DNA of 19,377 nucleotides from an uncultured Eubacteriales bacterium (GCA_900313295.1 OMQS01000023.1:1-19377), one strand, 5' to 3'. Shown: positions 5,619 through 12,708, counted from the first letter of the stretch. Numbers and translations are program-made. Notes: generated from the sequence alone by a model not told the origin.

Positions 5619-7670
5619 TTACTCTGCCTCTGCCATGGCCTTGGCCTCGGCAATGGCCTTCTCCTGGGCGGCGGCGGGGCAATCCTCGTAGCGCACGAAG
5701 GAGAACACGAACGTGCCTCTGGACTGGGTCATGGAGCGCAGGTCGATGGCGTAGGACATCATCTCGGCCATGGGCACCTCGGCCTCCAGCACGGTCTCGC
5801 CGTCGCCGGTGGGGTTCATGCCCATGACGCGGCCGCGGCGCTTGTTCAGGTCGCCCATCACGTCGCCCACGAAGCTATCGGGCACGGTGACCTTCAGCTC
5901 GCCGATAGGCTCCATCAGCACGGGCTTCGCCTCGGGCAGCGCCTCCTTGAAGGCCAGACCGGCCGCCAGCTGGAAGGCAATATCGGAGGAGTCCACGGGG
6001 TGGTAAGAACCATCCGTCAGCGTGGCCTTCAGGAACACCACGGGATAGCCCGCCAGCACGCCGGTGAGGCAGCACTTGCGCAGACCCTTTTCAACGGCAG
6101 GGAAGTAGTTCTTGGGCACGGAGCCGCCGAACACGGCCTCCTCGAAGATCATGTCCTCCTGCTCATTCTGAGGCTCGAAGGTGATGACAACGTCGCCGAA
6201 CTGGCCGCTGCCGCCGGTCTGCTTCTTATAGCGGCCGCGCTTTTCCACCTTGGAGCGGATCTTCTCGCGGTAAGCGACACGGGGAGCCGACAGCTCAGTC
6301 TCCACGCCGAAGCGGCTCTTGAGCTTGGCGCACAGCACGTCGATCTGGATGTCGCCGGTGCCGGAAATAACGGTCTGGTGGGTTTCGGCGTTGTTGGCCA
6401 CGTGGAAGGTGGGGTCCTCCTCGTTGAGCTTGTTGAGGCCGGTGCCCATCTTCTCCACTTCCTGCTTGACCTTGGGGGAGATGGCTCTCTCATAGCAGGG
6501 AGCGGGATACTTGATGTCCTCCAGCACCACCACGTTCTTGGCGTCGCACAGGGTGTTGCCGGTCTTCACGCGATCCATCTTACCGATGGCGCCGATGTCG
6601 CCGCAGCAGATTTCCTTAATTTCCTCGCCCTTCTTGCCCTTCATGCTGTACAGGCGACCCAGCTTCTCGGTGTTGCCGGTGGCGGGGTTATACAGGGACA
6701 TATCGCCGGTGACCTTGCCGCGCACGACCTTGATCATGGAGAACTTGCCGTACTGGTCGGAAATGGTCTTAAACACAATGGCGGCGGTGGGGCCGTTGGG
6801 ATCGAAGGCCACCTCCACATCGTTGCCGCTCTCGTCCTTGGCCTTCTCGGCGGGCATATCGGTGGCCACGGGCACCAGGTCCACGATGGTCTTCATCAGC
6901 ATATCCACGCCCATACCGGTGACGGCGGAGCCGCACAGCACCGGGCACACGCTGCCGTCCCGCACGCCGATCTTCAGACCCTTGGCCATGTCGGCAGCGG
7001 ACAGCTCCATGGACTCGAAGAACTTCTCCATCAGCTCCTCGTCGGCGCCGGCGGCGGCCTCCATCAGCTCCGCGCGCAGCGCCTCCACCTCGTCGGCCAT
7101 GTCGTCGGGGATGGCGCACTCGCCCTTGGCGTCGTAAGCCTTGTTGTGCAGCAGGTCAACGATGACGGTGACGGCCTTATTGGCGTCGGCCTTGGTGGCC
7201 ACGATGGGGGCGATGGCGGTGCCGAACTTAGCCTTCACGGCGTCCACGCAGGCGGCGTAGTCGGCGTTGGCTTCCTCCACACGGTTAATGAACATCATGC
7301 GGGGCTTCTTGCCCAGCATCTTCCAAGTGCGCTCCATGCCCACGCTGAGGCCGTCCTTGGCGTTGCCGACGATGACGGCGCACTCGGCGGCGCGGATGGC
7401 GCACAGCGCCTCGCCGGAGAAGTCGAAGTTGCCGGGGGCATCCATGACGTTGATCTTCACATTGTTATACTTCACGGGAGCGAAGGCCAGAGAAATGGAG
7501 ATCTGGCGCTTGATCTCCTCGGCGTCGTAGTCGCAGGTGGTGTTGCCGTCCACAGTCTTGCCGAAGCGGTCGGTTCCCTTGGTCATAAAGAGCATCTGCT
7601 CAGCCAGGGTGGTCTTACCGGAGCCGCCGTGACCCAACAGGCAAATATTGCGAATTTCATTGGCAGTCAT
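5619..7670 (-). CDS. EF-G-like translation factor paralog with altered GTPase motifs
   Basis: The 683 residues cover all EF-G domains: G domain (1 to about 270), domain II, domain III, domain IV ([38 protein letters not shown]) and a domain V ending [17 protein letters not shown]1 is intact (GHGGSGKT, 13-20). The other motifs differ from canonical FusA: switch I has RQISI (55-59) for RGITI; G3 is DAPGN (77-81) for DTPGH, so the catalytic His is Asn81; G4 is NRVE (129-132) for NKxD. It therefore belongs to the EF-G2/EF-G-like paralogs, not housekeeping FusA, and may bind GTP without efficient hydrolysis (inference). Its gene stands alone, not in the rpsL-rpsG-fusA-tuf cluster. AAGGGAG lies upstream of ATG 7670. 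Role in translocation or ribosome rescue is unproven. Confidence 0.88.
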   Translation of the reverse strand: MTANEIRNICLLGHGGSGKTTLAEQMLFMTKGTDRFGKTVDGNTTCDYDAEEIKRQISISLAFAPVKYNNVKINVMDAPGNFDFSGEALCAIRAAECAVIVGNAKDGLSVGMERTWKMLGKKPRMMFINRVEEANADYAACVDAVKAKFGTAIAPIVATKADANKAVTVIVDLLHNKAYDAKGECAIPDDMADEVEALRAELMEAAAGADEELMEKFFESMELSAADMAKGLKIGVRDGSVCPVLCGSAVTGMGVDMLMKTIVDLVPVATDMPAEKAKDESGNDVEVAFDPNGPTAAIVFKTISDQYGKFSMIKVVRGKVTGDMSLYNPATGNTEKLGRLYSMKGKKGEEIKEICCGDIGAIGKMDRVKTGNTLCDAKNVVVLEDIKYPAPCYERAISPKVKQEVEKMGTGLNKLNEEDPTFHVANNAETHQTVISGTGDIQIDVLCAKLKSRFGVETELSAPRVAYREKIRSKVEKRGRYKKQTGGSGQFGDVVITFEPQNEQEDMIFEEAVFGGSVPKNYFPAVEKGLRKCCLTGVLAGYPVVFLKATLTDGSYHPVDSSDIAFQLAAGLAFKEALPEAKPVLMEPIGELKVTVPDSFVGDVMGDLNKRRGRVMGMNPTGDGETVLEAEVPMAEMMSYAIDLRSMTQSRGTFVFSFVRYEDCPAAAQEKAIAEAKAMAEAE

Positions 7671-7734
7671 AGTTCAGTTTTCTCCCTTCATTTTTGGAAA
7701 ATGTGCTCGGGGCACATAGTCACTCAATAAGGGA

Positions 7735-7763
7735 ATTATATAATATTTTTCAAGGGTTGACAA
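7735..7763 (-). promoter_or_regulatory. Promoter of the EF-G paralog gene
   Basis: On the minus strand TTGTCA (7763-7758), a 17-nt spacer and a perfect TATAAT (7740-7735) form a strong sigma-A promoter. The predicted leader holds an ATGTGC-tcggg-GCACAT hairpin (7717-7701) before the ribosome site. Near-consensus boxes predict high vegetative expression. Confidence 0.8.
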
Positions 7764-7856
7764 ATACAATTTTTTGCCCGTTTTTTGTGAAAAGTGCCAG
7801 TTTAAGCCCCCATTTTCGGTGAATTCGACCCAAACACCGCCGCAGACCGCTCTTTT

Positions 7857-8294
7857 TCACCCCACCAGCCACAAAATCAGCCCGTAGAGGGCGCTGGCCA
7901 CGGTGCCGAACACGATCACCGGCCCCGCCACCAGAAACATTTTCGCCGCCATGCCGGTAACAAACCCCTCGGCCTTGAAGTCGATGGCCGGCGACACCAC
8001 GGCGTTGGCAAAGCCCGTAATGGGCACCAGCGTTCCCGCGCCGCCGAAGCGGGCGATGCGATGGTAGAGGTTTAGCCCCGTCAGCAGCGCCGACAGGAAC
8101 ACGAGGCTGATGGACGTGGCCGTGGCAGCGTCCTCCTGCTCCAGCCCCGCCGCCGCATAGCCGTCCTGTATGAGCTGCCCCACCACGCAGATAAGTCCCC
8201 CGATGAGGAACGCCAGCGCCAGATCCTTGGCCAGCGGCGATTTTTTCTGCTTCTGCCGCACATACTGCTGATACTTTTCCGGAGTCGTTTCCAT
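7857..8294 (-). CDS. spoVAC: Stage V sporulation protein AC, dipicolinate channel subunit
   Basis: SpoVAC is an inner-membrane protein of the forespore that helps move Ca-dipicolinic acid in sporulation and out in germination; in Bacillus subtilis it acts as a mechanosensitive channel. The 145 residues match the family in length (about 150) and in the segments LIGGLICVVGQ, LLTGLNLYHRIARFGGAGTLVPITGFANAVVSPAID and KAEGFVTGMAAKMF. About four membrane helices are seen. METTPEKY is chosen as start because AAAGGA lies 10 nt upstream and the sequence before it is not family-like. The usual neighbours spoVAD and spoVAE are absent: the next gene downstream is the EF-G paralog. I could not identify a clear sigma-G promoter. 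Confidence 0.85.
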   Translation of the reverse strand: METTPEKYQQYVRQKQKKSPLAKDLALAFLIGGLICVVGQLIQDGYAAAGLEQEDAATATSISLVFLSALLTGLNLYHRIARFGGAGTLVPITGFANAVVSPAIDFKAEGFVTGMAAKMFLVAGPVIVFGTVASALYGLILWLVG

Positions 8295-8454
8295 AATCCA
8301 CACATCCTTTCGCCGGTAGTCTTTCCCAAGGCGGGAAAAATATGCGTTTTCCTTGCCAAACGCCGCAAAAAAGGATATACTAACATAAGAATTTTTGCGT
8401 GTGGGACGACGCCTGCATCGCTCCGTCAAGCCATGCGCCGCACTCCTTGTCACG

Positions 8455-8482
8455 CCGTAGAGGCAGGGTTCTGCCCCGCCCG
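8455..8482. repeat. CCGTAGGGG-family repeat, degenerate copy 2
   Basis: CCGTAGAGGCAGGG followed by TTCTGCCCCGCCCG is a diverged copy of the palindromic unit at 5506, with the inner stem CAGGG/CTGCC changed. Confidence 0.55.
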
Positions 8483-8503
8483 CGCTGCATTTCCATAAGC
8501 TCT

Positions 8504-8546
8504 GTCATTGCGAGCCAGCGACCGACGTCACTGGTGTGGTGATCTG
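8504..8546. repeat. GTCATTGCGA-family repeat, diverged copy
   Basis: It begins GTCATTGCGAGCCAGCGAC and ends GGTGTGGTGATCTG, a variant of a widespread bacterial intergenic palindrome (GTCATTGCGAGGAGCG...GTGGCAATCC), of which a cleaner copy lies at 10464. It directly adjoins a CCGTAGGGG-type unit, as at 10403-10497. Confidence 0.6.
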
Positions 8547-8623
8547 CCCTGCCCCATATCCGGCGGCACGCAACGCAAACTTCTCAATTCCCATATCCTT
8601 TTAATGAAAAGGTGGTTTATCCT

Positions 8624-8857
8624 ATGGCTGTAATGATCCATCCCTTCGGCCCCAAGCCCCATCCGCTGGCGGAGATCATCCCCATCAACTGCACGGGCTG
8701 CGGCATCTGCGCCATGTGGTGCCTCATGCACTGCATCGACCAGCAGCCCGACGGGATCTATAAGGTGCGGGCGGAGGACTGCATCGGCTGCCGCTCCTGC
8801 AAGGTGAATTGCCCCAGTGAGGCCGTCATCCTGCTGCCGCCCAAGCGGGAGGTGTGA
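8624..8857 (+). CDS. Dicluster 2[4Fe-4S] ferredoxin
   Basis: This 77-residue electron carrier has two 4Fe-4S binding motifs: Cys23, 26, 29, 33 (CTGCGICAMWC, with Leu replacing the usual Pro after the fourth Cys, and an extra Cys37) and Cys53, 56, 59, 63 (CIGCRSCKVNCP). A 22-residue N-terminal extension without cysteine precedes the first cluster. ATG 8624 is chosen because AAGGTGG lies about 8 nt upstream; an upstream in-frame GTG at 8612 would fall within that site. The stop is 3 nt before hemW, so the two are cotranscribed and the ferredoxin may be an electron donor for the radical SAM partner. That pairing is inference from position. Confidence 0.88.
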   Translation: MAVMIHPFGPKPHPLAEIIPINCTGCGICAMWCLMHCIDQQPDGIYKVRAEDCIGCRSCKVNCPSEAVILLPPKREV

Positions 8858-8860
8858 GCC

Positions 8861-10066
8861 GTGAAAAAAGTTTCCGTGCAAAAAGATCTGCCCCTGGGTC
8901 TGTACCTCCACATTCCCTTCTGCCGCGCCAAATGCGCCTACTGCGATTTCTACTCTCTCTCCGGCGCCGAGCCGCACATGGACGCCTACTGCCGCGCGCT
9001 GGAGCGTCATCTGGCGGAGGTCGCTCCCCAGGCCGCCTGCCACCTGGTGGACACGGTCTATTTCGGCGGCGGCACCCCCAGCTATCTGGGTGCCGACCGA
9101 CTCTGCCGTCTGCTGGCCTGCGTGAAAAAGCTCTATAAGGTGGATAAGCACGCCGAGATCACCCTGGAGGCCAACCCCGATTCCGCCGGAGACAAAAAAG
9201 CCCTTAAGCGCCTGCGTCGGGCGGGGTTCAACCGCCTTTCCCTGGGCGTGCAGTCCACCGACGACGAAATGCTCCGCTCCATCGGCCGCATCCACACCTG
9301 GCAGCAGACGCAGGATGCCGTGGCCGCCGCTCGCAAGGCCGGCTTCAAAAACATCAGTCTGGATCTCATCTACGGTCTGCCGGAACAGACCATGCACCAG
9401 TGGGAAAAAACTTTGTCCGACGCCGTGGATCTTCATCCGGAACATCTGTCCTGCTACGGACTGAAGCTGGAGGACGGCACGCCCCTGTACGCCCGCCGAA
9501 ATGAACTGACCTTCCCCGACGAGGAGCAGCAGGCGGATATGTACCTATACGCCGTGGAGTTTTTGAAGCAATACAGCTACGAACAGTACGAGATCTCCAA
9601 TTTCGCCAAGTCCGGCTTTGCCTCCCGTCATAACCTGAAATACTGGCTCCTGCAGGAGTACGCCGGCTTCGGCCCCTGCGCCTACTCCGACTTCGGCAAT
9701 GTCCGCTACGGCTACGCTCGGGATCTGGACGCCTACCTCCGCGGCGAGCTGCGTCTGCAGGAGTCGGAGACCGTGGACGCCGACGAACGGGAGCGGGAGT
9801 ACCTCATGCTCCGCCTGCGCACCGTCCAGGGCGTTTCGCCCCGAGAGTTTGAGTACCGCTTCCGCCAGCGCTTCGAGCCGCTGGCCGCCCTGCTGCGCCG
9901 GTGCGCCGAGCAGGGTCTGGCAGAGGAGGACAAGCATGGCTGGCACCTCACGCCCAAGGGCTTTCTGGTGAGCAACCGCATCATCGGCCTTTTGCAGGAC
10001 GAACTTGCACAGGAGAAAAACCGCCGCCTGCAGGCCGCTGCCCGCGGCGATTTCCGTGTGGTGTAA
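8861..10066 (+). CDS. hemW: Radical SAM heme chaperone HemW (coproporphyrinogen III oxidase-like)
   Basis: The 401-residue protein is a radical SAM enzyme of the HemN/HemW family with the cluster motif CRAKCAYC (Cys21, 25, 28; CX3CX2C), YFGGGTPSYL (SAM contact), SLGVQS, LDLIYGLP and HNLKYW. The single-cluster form with CX3CX2C and no fourth Cys, plus the C-terminal HemW extension, fits the heme-trafficking protein better than true HemN, which has CX3CX2CXC. HemW binds heme and inserts it into respiratory proteins; in heme-poor anaerobes the client is unclear. GTG 8861 is chosen because GGGAGG lies 7 nt upstream and the first residues lead straight into the barrel. The ferredoxin gene is 3 nt upstream. 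Confidence 0.92.
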   Translation: MKKVSVQKDLPLGLYLHIPFCRAKCAYCDFYSLSGAEPHMDAYCRALERHLAEVAPQAACHLVDTVYFGGGTPSYLGADRLCRLLACVKKLYKVDKHAEITLEANPDSAGDKKALKRLRRAGFNRLSLGVQSTDDEMLRSIGRIHTWQQTQDAVAAARKAGFKNISLDLIYGLPEQTMHQWEKTLSDAVDLHPEHLSCYGLKLEDGTPLYARRNELTFPDEEQQADMYLYAVEFLKQYSYEQYEISNFAKSGFASRHNLKYWLLQEYAGFGPCAYSDFGNVRYGYARDLDAYLRGELRLQESETVDADEREREYLMLRLRTVQGVSPREFEYRFRQRFEPLAALLRRCAEQGLAEEDKHGWHLTPKGFLVSNRIIGLLQDELAQEKNRRLQAAARGDFRVV

Positions 10067-10074
10067 AGAAAAAA

Positions 10075-10197
10075 TTGCAAAAGCTGCGCAAGGCGCAGGG
10101 ACTTTCCCGGGAGGAGCTGGCCGGCCGGATCTCCGTCATCGTCCTTATCGGCCTGCTCACCCTGATCTCCAAGAAAAAGCCCCCCAAAGAAGAGTAA
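10075..10197 (+). pseudogene. Possible 40-codon remnant: XRE-like helix joined to a membrane segment
   Basis: In the +1 frame directly after hemW, codons from TTG 10075 to TAA 10197 read MQKLRKAQGLSREELAGRIS, which closely resembles the first two helices of an XRE domain. It then passes without a recognition helix into VIVLIGLLTLI and a Lys/Pro-rich tail. XRE proteins with a C-terminal membrane helix exist, so an internal deletion would produce this. No ribosome site or good start codon is present. It could instead be an untranslated tail, or a real tiny membrane protein coupled to hemW. Confidence 0.35.
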
Positions 10198-10211
10198 TCG
10201 TCCATAGAATA

Positions 10212-10243
10212 AAAATCCGGCTCTCCAACGAGAGCCGGATTTT
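10212..10243 (+). terminator. Terminator of the ferredoxin-hemW unit
   Basis: AAAATCCGGCTCTC (10212-10225) pairs perfectly with GAGAGCCGGATTTT (10230-10243) across a CAAC loop, ending in four T residues. A matching A run on the left means it could also work on the minus strand. Confidence 0.9.
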
Positions 10244-10288
10244 CATGCGCAAAATACCTCCCATTACCAACCGTGCCCTCCAACTCAT

Positions 10289-10317
10289 CCGTAGGGGATG
10301 ATGCCCACATCGTCCCG
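10289..10317. repeat. CCGTAGGGG-family repeat, copy 3
   Basis: CCGTAGGGGATGATGCC followed by a CATCGTCCCG half. The inner stem GATG/CATC differs from other copies while pairing is kept, a sign that the hairpin itself is maintained. Confidence 0.65.
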
Positions 10318-10347
10318 CTCGTCATCCGCCGCATTTCTTGTTGCGCT

Positions 10348-10376
10348 CCGTAGGGGGCGGCGTCCCCGACGCCCCG
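10348..10376. repeat. CCGTAGGGG-family repeat, copy 4
   Basis: CCGTAGGGGGCGGCGTCC followed by CCGACGCCCCG. Same start as copies 1 and 3, with a compensating GGCGTC/GACGCC stem. Confidence 0.7.
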
Positions 10377-10402
10377 TCTGCACTGCACACCATGTCCCGC
10401 AC

Positions 10403-10431
10403 CCGTAGGGCGGGGTGCCCTCACCCCGCCG
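10403..10431. repeat. CCGTAGGGG-family repeat, copy 5
   Basis: CCGTAGGGCGGGGTGCCC followed by TCACCCCGCCG. It is closest to copy 1 at 5506. Confidence 0.7.
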
Positions 10432-10463
10432 CACGATACGCACCGCACCGCCCCTCAAAAACT

Positions 10464-10497
10464 GTCATTGCGAGGAGCGCAGCGACGTGGCAATCCG
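10464..10497. repeat. GTCATTGCGA-family interspersed repeat
   Basis: GTCATTGCGAGGAGCGCAGC and then GACGTGGCAATCCG form the familiar intergenic palindrome found in many unrelated bacteria. Outer arms TTGCGA/TGGCAA and inner GCGCAGC give an imperfect hairpin. A diverged copy is at 8504. Confidence 0.75.
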
Positions 10498-10510
10498 TCC
10501 CCCCCAGCGC

Positions 10511-10542
10511 AAAAAATCGCCCCGCCGGTTTGGCGGGGCGAT
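10511..10542 (-). terminator. Terminator of the 10570-11040 gene
   Basis: On the minus strand ATCGCCCCGCC (10542-10532) pairs with GGCGGGGCGAT (10526-10516) across a 5-nt loop and is followed by a run of six T. It starts 27 nt after the stop codon. Confidence 0.92.
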
Positions 10543-10569
10543 CCCGTTTTTTACGCAATATGTATTCTC

Positions 10570-11040
10570 TCAGCTGTCGGTGCGATGCCGCCACTCCAGC
10601 TCCTGATCCAGATCGTACTTCAGCTTCTTGTTCTCCTCCACCAGCTCGTCATAGTGGCGGGACTGCACATAGTACTTCACAAAGGTGAAGGTGGCCTCGT
10701 TGAACTCCTCGTCGCTGTACTCCGGCAGAAGGGAGCCGCCCTTGCGCCGCAGACCCTGCACGTTGATGACCACCAGCCGCCGGTGCTGCTCAGACAGCTG
10801 GAACAGCTTCAGCTCCTCCGGCATCTCCAGCCCCAGATCGAAGCTCTCATTCACGATCTCCAGCAGGCGGTGCTGCTCGGGCTTGGCTGACACGATGACG
10901 CCGTACTTGCCGAACAGCTTCTTCAGATAGTCCACCGACACTTCTTCGCGGGTAATAGTGCCCTTGCCGATGCCGGTGAGCATGGTGTTGGACAGGTTCA
11001 GGCTCACATAAACCTCCTGGCCGGTCTTGGGATAGCTCAT
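10570..11040 (-). CDS. Conserved-looking protein of unknown function, 156 residues
   Basis: I do not recognise this protein. It is soluble, without signal peptide or membrane helix. The first two thirds (1 to about 110) look like a compact alpha/beta domain (YVSLNLSNTMLTGIGKGTI, KYGVIVSAKPEQHRLLEIV, RRLVVINVQGLR). The end (about 118-156) is a charged coiled coil (YDELVEENKKLKYDLDQELE) that suggests a dimer or partner binding. It has no cysteines and no catalytic motif I can name. GAGGAGG lies 7 nt before ATG 11040, and a strong terminator follows, so it is a single-gene unit that is probably well expressed. The AT-rich 200-bp upstream region holds a CATTCT-N5-AGAATG inverted repeat at 11119-11135 in its leader or promoter. 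Confidence 0.8.
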   Translation of the reverse strand: MSYPKTGQEVYVSLNLSNTMLTGIGKGTITREEVSVDYLKKLFGKYGVIVSAKPEQHRLLEIVNESFDLGLEMPEELKLFQLSEQHRRLVVINVQGLRRKGGSLLPEYSDEEFNEATFTFVKYYVQSRHYDELVEENKKLKYDLDQELEWRHRTDS

Positions 11041-11196
11041 ACAGGTACCTCCTCAAAATGATACGTCCACATTTTTGCCGCTTTCGGCGGCGGGTTTCCT
11101 TCCGCCTTTACCGTACCACATTCTCCCGCAGAATGCAACAAAAACTTGTTCATAGTACATTTTATTTATAAGGAAAATTTAAAAATTATTCGTAAA

Positions 11197-11242
11197 AAGG
11201 CGTTTTTGTGGTTCTAAATGTTCCAAACAATTCAAACGCCTT
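11197..11242 (-). terminator. Weak terminator-like stem after the PflX-like gene
   Basis: AAGGCGTTT (minus strand, 11242-11234) can pair with AAACGCCTT (11205-11197) across 28 nt, followed by TTT. It lies just after the stop at 11250 and ends the four-gene cluster. The long loop makes it less certain than the other terminators. Confidence 0.45.
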
Positions 11243-11249
11243 CCCCCTG

Positions 11250-12119
11250 TCACACTCCTGTCAGATCGAATGTCGGCGTGTATTCCTCCCGCGCTGAGGT
11301 ACGCTCCTGCACGAAGCCGTTCGTTATGCCGCAGTTTTCCATATACGCTGCCGCTGCCCTATATTCCGCCGCCGTCACATGGCGCCGCAGCGCTCCCTCC
11401 GCCCCCGACTGGGGCGTATACTGGCTCATGAGGGACACCAGCACCTCGCCGTGGGGAAAACGTTCCGCGATCCAGTCCAGACACCGCCGCGTGTTCTCCG
11501 GCTGCCCCGGCAGCACCAGGTGCCGAATGAGTACGCCCCTTTTCAAGATGCCGTCCTCCACCACGCACGGCCCTGTCTGCCGGAACATCTCCTCAATGGC
11601 CGCCGCGGCCACGGGAAAATAATCCCCCGCCCGCGACAGCTTCGCCGCCAGAGCGCCGTCCGCATATTTCAGATCCGGCAAATACACCTGCACCTTCCCC
11701 TCCAGCGCGCGCAGGGTCTCCACGCTTTCATAGCCCCCGCAGTTATAGACCAGCGGCACCGGCAGCGGCCGCTCAAGCGCCGGCAGGATAAACGGCACGA
11801 AGTGCGTGGCCGTCACCAGCTCCACCGTCTGCGCCCCTTGGCGGATCAGCTCCCCAAAAATCTCCCGCAGTCGCTCCACCGTGATGATTTTCCCGTAATT
11901 CTCTGCGGAAATGACATGGTTCTGGCAGTACACGCACCCCAGATTGCATCCGGAGAAAAACACCGTCCCCGCTCCGCCGCTGCCGCACAACACCGGCTCC
12001 TCCCATGGGTGCAGCGCCGCCCGTGCCACCACCGGTGCCGCCGGCATACGGCAAAAGCCGTGCCCCTCCGCCTCCGTGCGCTCCGCCCCGCAGCGTCGGG
12101 GGCAAATGCTGCATCTCAT
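11250..12119 (-). CDS. PflX-like radical SAM protein (COG1313 type)
   Basis: The 289-residue protein resembles pyruvate formate-lyase-activating enzymes of the PflX group. The radical SAM motif is CNLGCVYC (Cys58, 62, 65; CX3CX2C) after TVFFSGCN. Before it is a second cysteine set (Cys3, 6, 10, 23; CSICPRRC and GFCR), which could hold an extra cluster or metal as in the wider COG1313/AmmeMemoRadiSam group. Later segments YNCGGYES, YLPDLKYAD and HLVLPGQPENT are typical of the family. Substrate is unknown, and no glycyl-radical enzyme is visible in the window. The ATG overlaps the tdk stop by 4 nt (ATGA), indicating translational coupling; it is the last gene of its cluster. Confidence 0.88.
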   Translation of the reverse strand: MRCSICPRRCGAERTEAEGHGFCRMPAAPVVARAALHPWEEPVLCGSGGAGTVFFSGCNLGCVYCQNHVISAENYGKIITVERLREIFGELIRQGAQTVELVTATHFVPFILPALERPLPVPLVYNCGGYESVETLRALEGKVQVYLPDLKYADGALAAKLSRAGDYFPVAAAAIEEMFRQTGPCVVEDGILKRGVLIRHLVLPGQPENTRRCLDWIAERFPHGEVLVSLMSQYTPQSGAEGALRRHVTAAEYRAAAAYMENCGITNGFVQERTSAREEYTPTFDLTGV

Positions 12120-12703
12120 CCCTTCAGGGGCTTGAAGTCCGGCCCCAGATCGCCTGCCATCCAGTGGCGGCGGCAGAGGCCGATGTATTTGTCGTTGGCG
12201 CCCAGCACCACCTGTGCGCCCTCTTTCACCACCCGCCCGTGCTCGTCAAAGCGGGCGTTAAAGGCCGCCTTCTTGCCGCACCAGCAGATCGTTTTCACTT
12301 CCTCCAGCTTGTCTGCCAGCACCAGCAGATGGTAGCTGCCGGAAAACAGCTCGCCCTTGAAGTCCGCCTTCAGCCCGTAGCAGATAACGGGAATATTGCA
12401 CTCATCCACCAGGTGCACCAGATAGTAGACCTCCTCCTTGGTGAGAAACTGCGCCTCGTCCACGATGATGCAGGCATATTTCTGCAGCTCCCGATCCGGC
12501 ATCTGCTGCATCTCGTGGAAATAGATGCAAGGATGCTCCAGTCCGATGCGGGAGCGCACCATGTGGTCGCCGTCCCGTGTGTCCAGCTGGGGCTTCACCA
12601 GCAGCGTGTCCTGCCCCCGCTCCTCATAGTTGAACCGCGCCATCAGCGCGTTGGCGGACTTGCTGGAACCCATCGCCCCGTATTTGAAGTAAAGCTGTGC
12701 CAT
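12116..12703 (-). CDS. tdk: Thymidine kinase (type II), variant P-loop
   Basis: Thymidine kinase phosphorylates thymidine with ATP in pyrimidine salvage. The 195-residue protein shows the P-loop region YGAMGSSKS (8-16), LLVKPQLDTRDGD, the VDEAQFL segment with catalytic Glu, a lasso-like KTICWCGKKAAFNARF and CRRHW, the Cys/His set for structural zinc. In the P-loop the usual SGK is SSK (Ser14 for Gly); I recall this variant in other clostridial Tdk proteins, so it probably remains active. The start is MAQLYFKYG, with AAGGAG 10 nt upstream; an in-frame ATG at 12724 would overlap mutY and lacks a site. It follows mutY by 5 nt and overlaps the PflX-like gene by 4 nt. Confidence 0.93.
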   Translation of the reverse strand: MAQLYFKYGAMGSSKSANALMARFNYEERGQDTLLVKPQLDTRDGDHMVRSRIGLEHPCIYFHEMQQMPDRELQKYACIIVDEAQFLTKEEVYYLVHLVDECNIPVICYGLKADFKGELFSGSYHLLVLADKLEEVKTICWCGKKAAFNARFDEHGRVVKEGAQVVLGANDKYIGLCRRHWMAGDLGPDFKPLKG

Positions 12704-12708
12704 TTTCC

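Larger units (their letters stand above)
8295..8623. other. 329-bp spacer between divergent spoVAC and the ferredoxin gene
   Basis: The spacer must hold the promoters of both divergent genes, but neither is evident; GATATACTAAC near 8374-8384 is the only AT-rich box-like stretch. It contains two short interspersed repeats (8455-8482 and 8504-8546). No open frame with a ribosome site is seen. Its middle is GC-rich and repeat-derived, unlike the AT-rich promoter regions elsewhere in the window. Confidence 0.6.
10198..10569. other. 372-bp gene-free stretch packed with short repeats
   Basis: Between the end of the plus-strand unit and the minus-strand unknown gene lie two convergent terminators (10212-10243, 10511-10542), three CCGTAGGGG-type units and one GTCATTGCGA unit. 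Open frames crossing it have no ribosome sites and are repeat-derived. It appears to be a convergent intergenic space where repeats have accumulated. Confidence 0.75.

Noticed and set aside
4762..5682. Rubrerythrin frame extended to 306 residues
   Set aside because: The extra 117 codons cross the promoter, operator and a repeat; the rubredoxin domain begins at MKKW with a strong ribosome site.
5619..7670. Call as housekeeping FusA
   Set aside because: The switch II His and NKxD motif are replaced and the gene is not in the ribosomal str cluster.
5595..7730. 711-codon open frame on the plus strand
   Set aside because: It mirrors the EF-G paralog; its Gly/His/Leu-rich product is what reversed GC-rich codons give.
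8604..8633. Nine-codon frame MKRWFILWL with two Trp codons, as a possible attenuator peptide before the ferredoxin
   Set aside because: It lacks a ribosome site, overlaps the ferredoxin start, and no terminator/antiterminator pair follows.
8861..10066. Call as true HemN (oxygen-independent coproporphyrinogen III oxidase)
   Set aside because: The cluster motif is CX3CX2C without the additional Cys of HemN, and no other heme-synthesis genes are nearby.
10289..10431. Three evenly spaced repeats considered as a CRISPR array
   Set aside because: Units are diverged palindromes with irregular spacing, scattered copies elsewhere and no cas genes.
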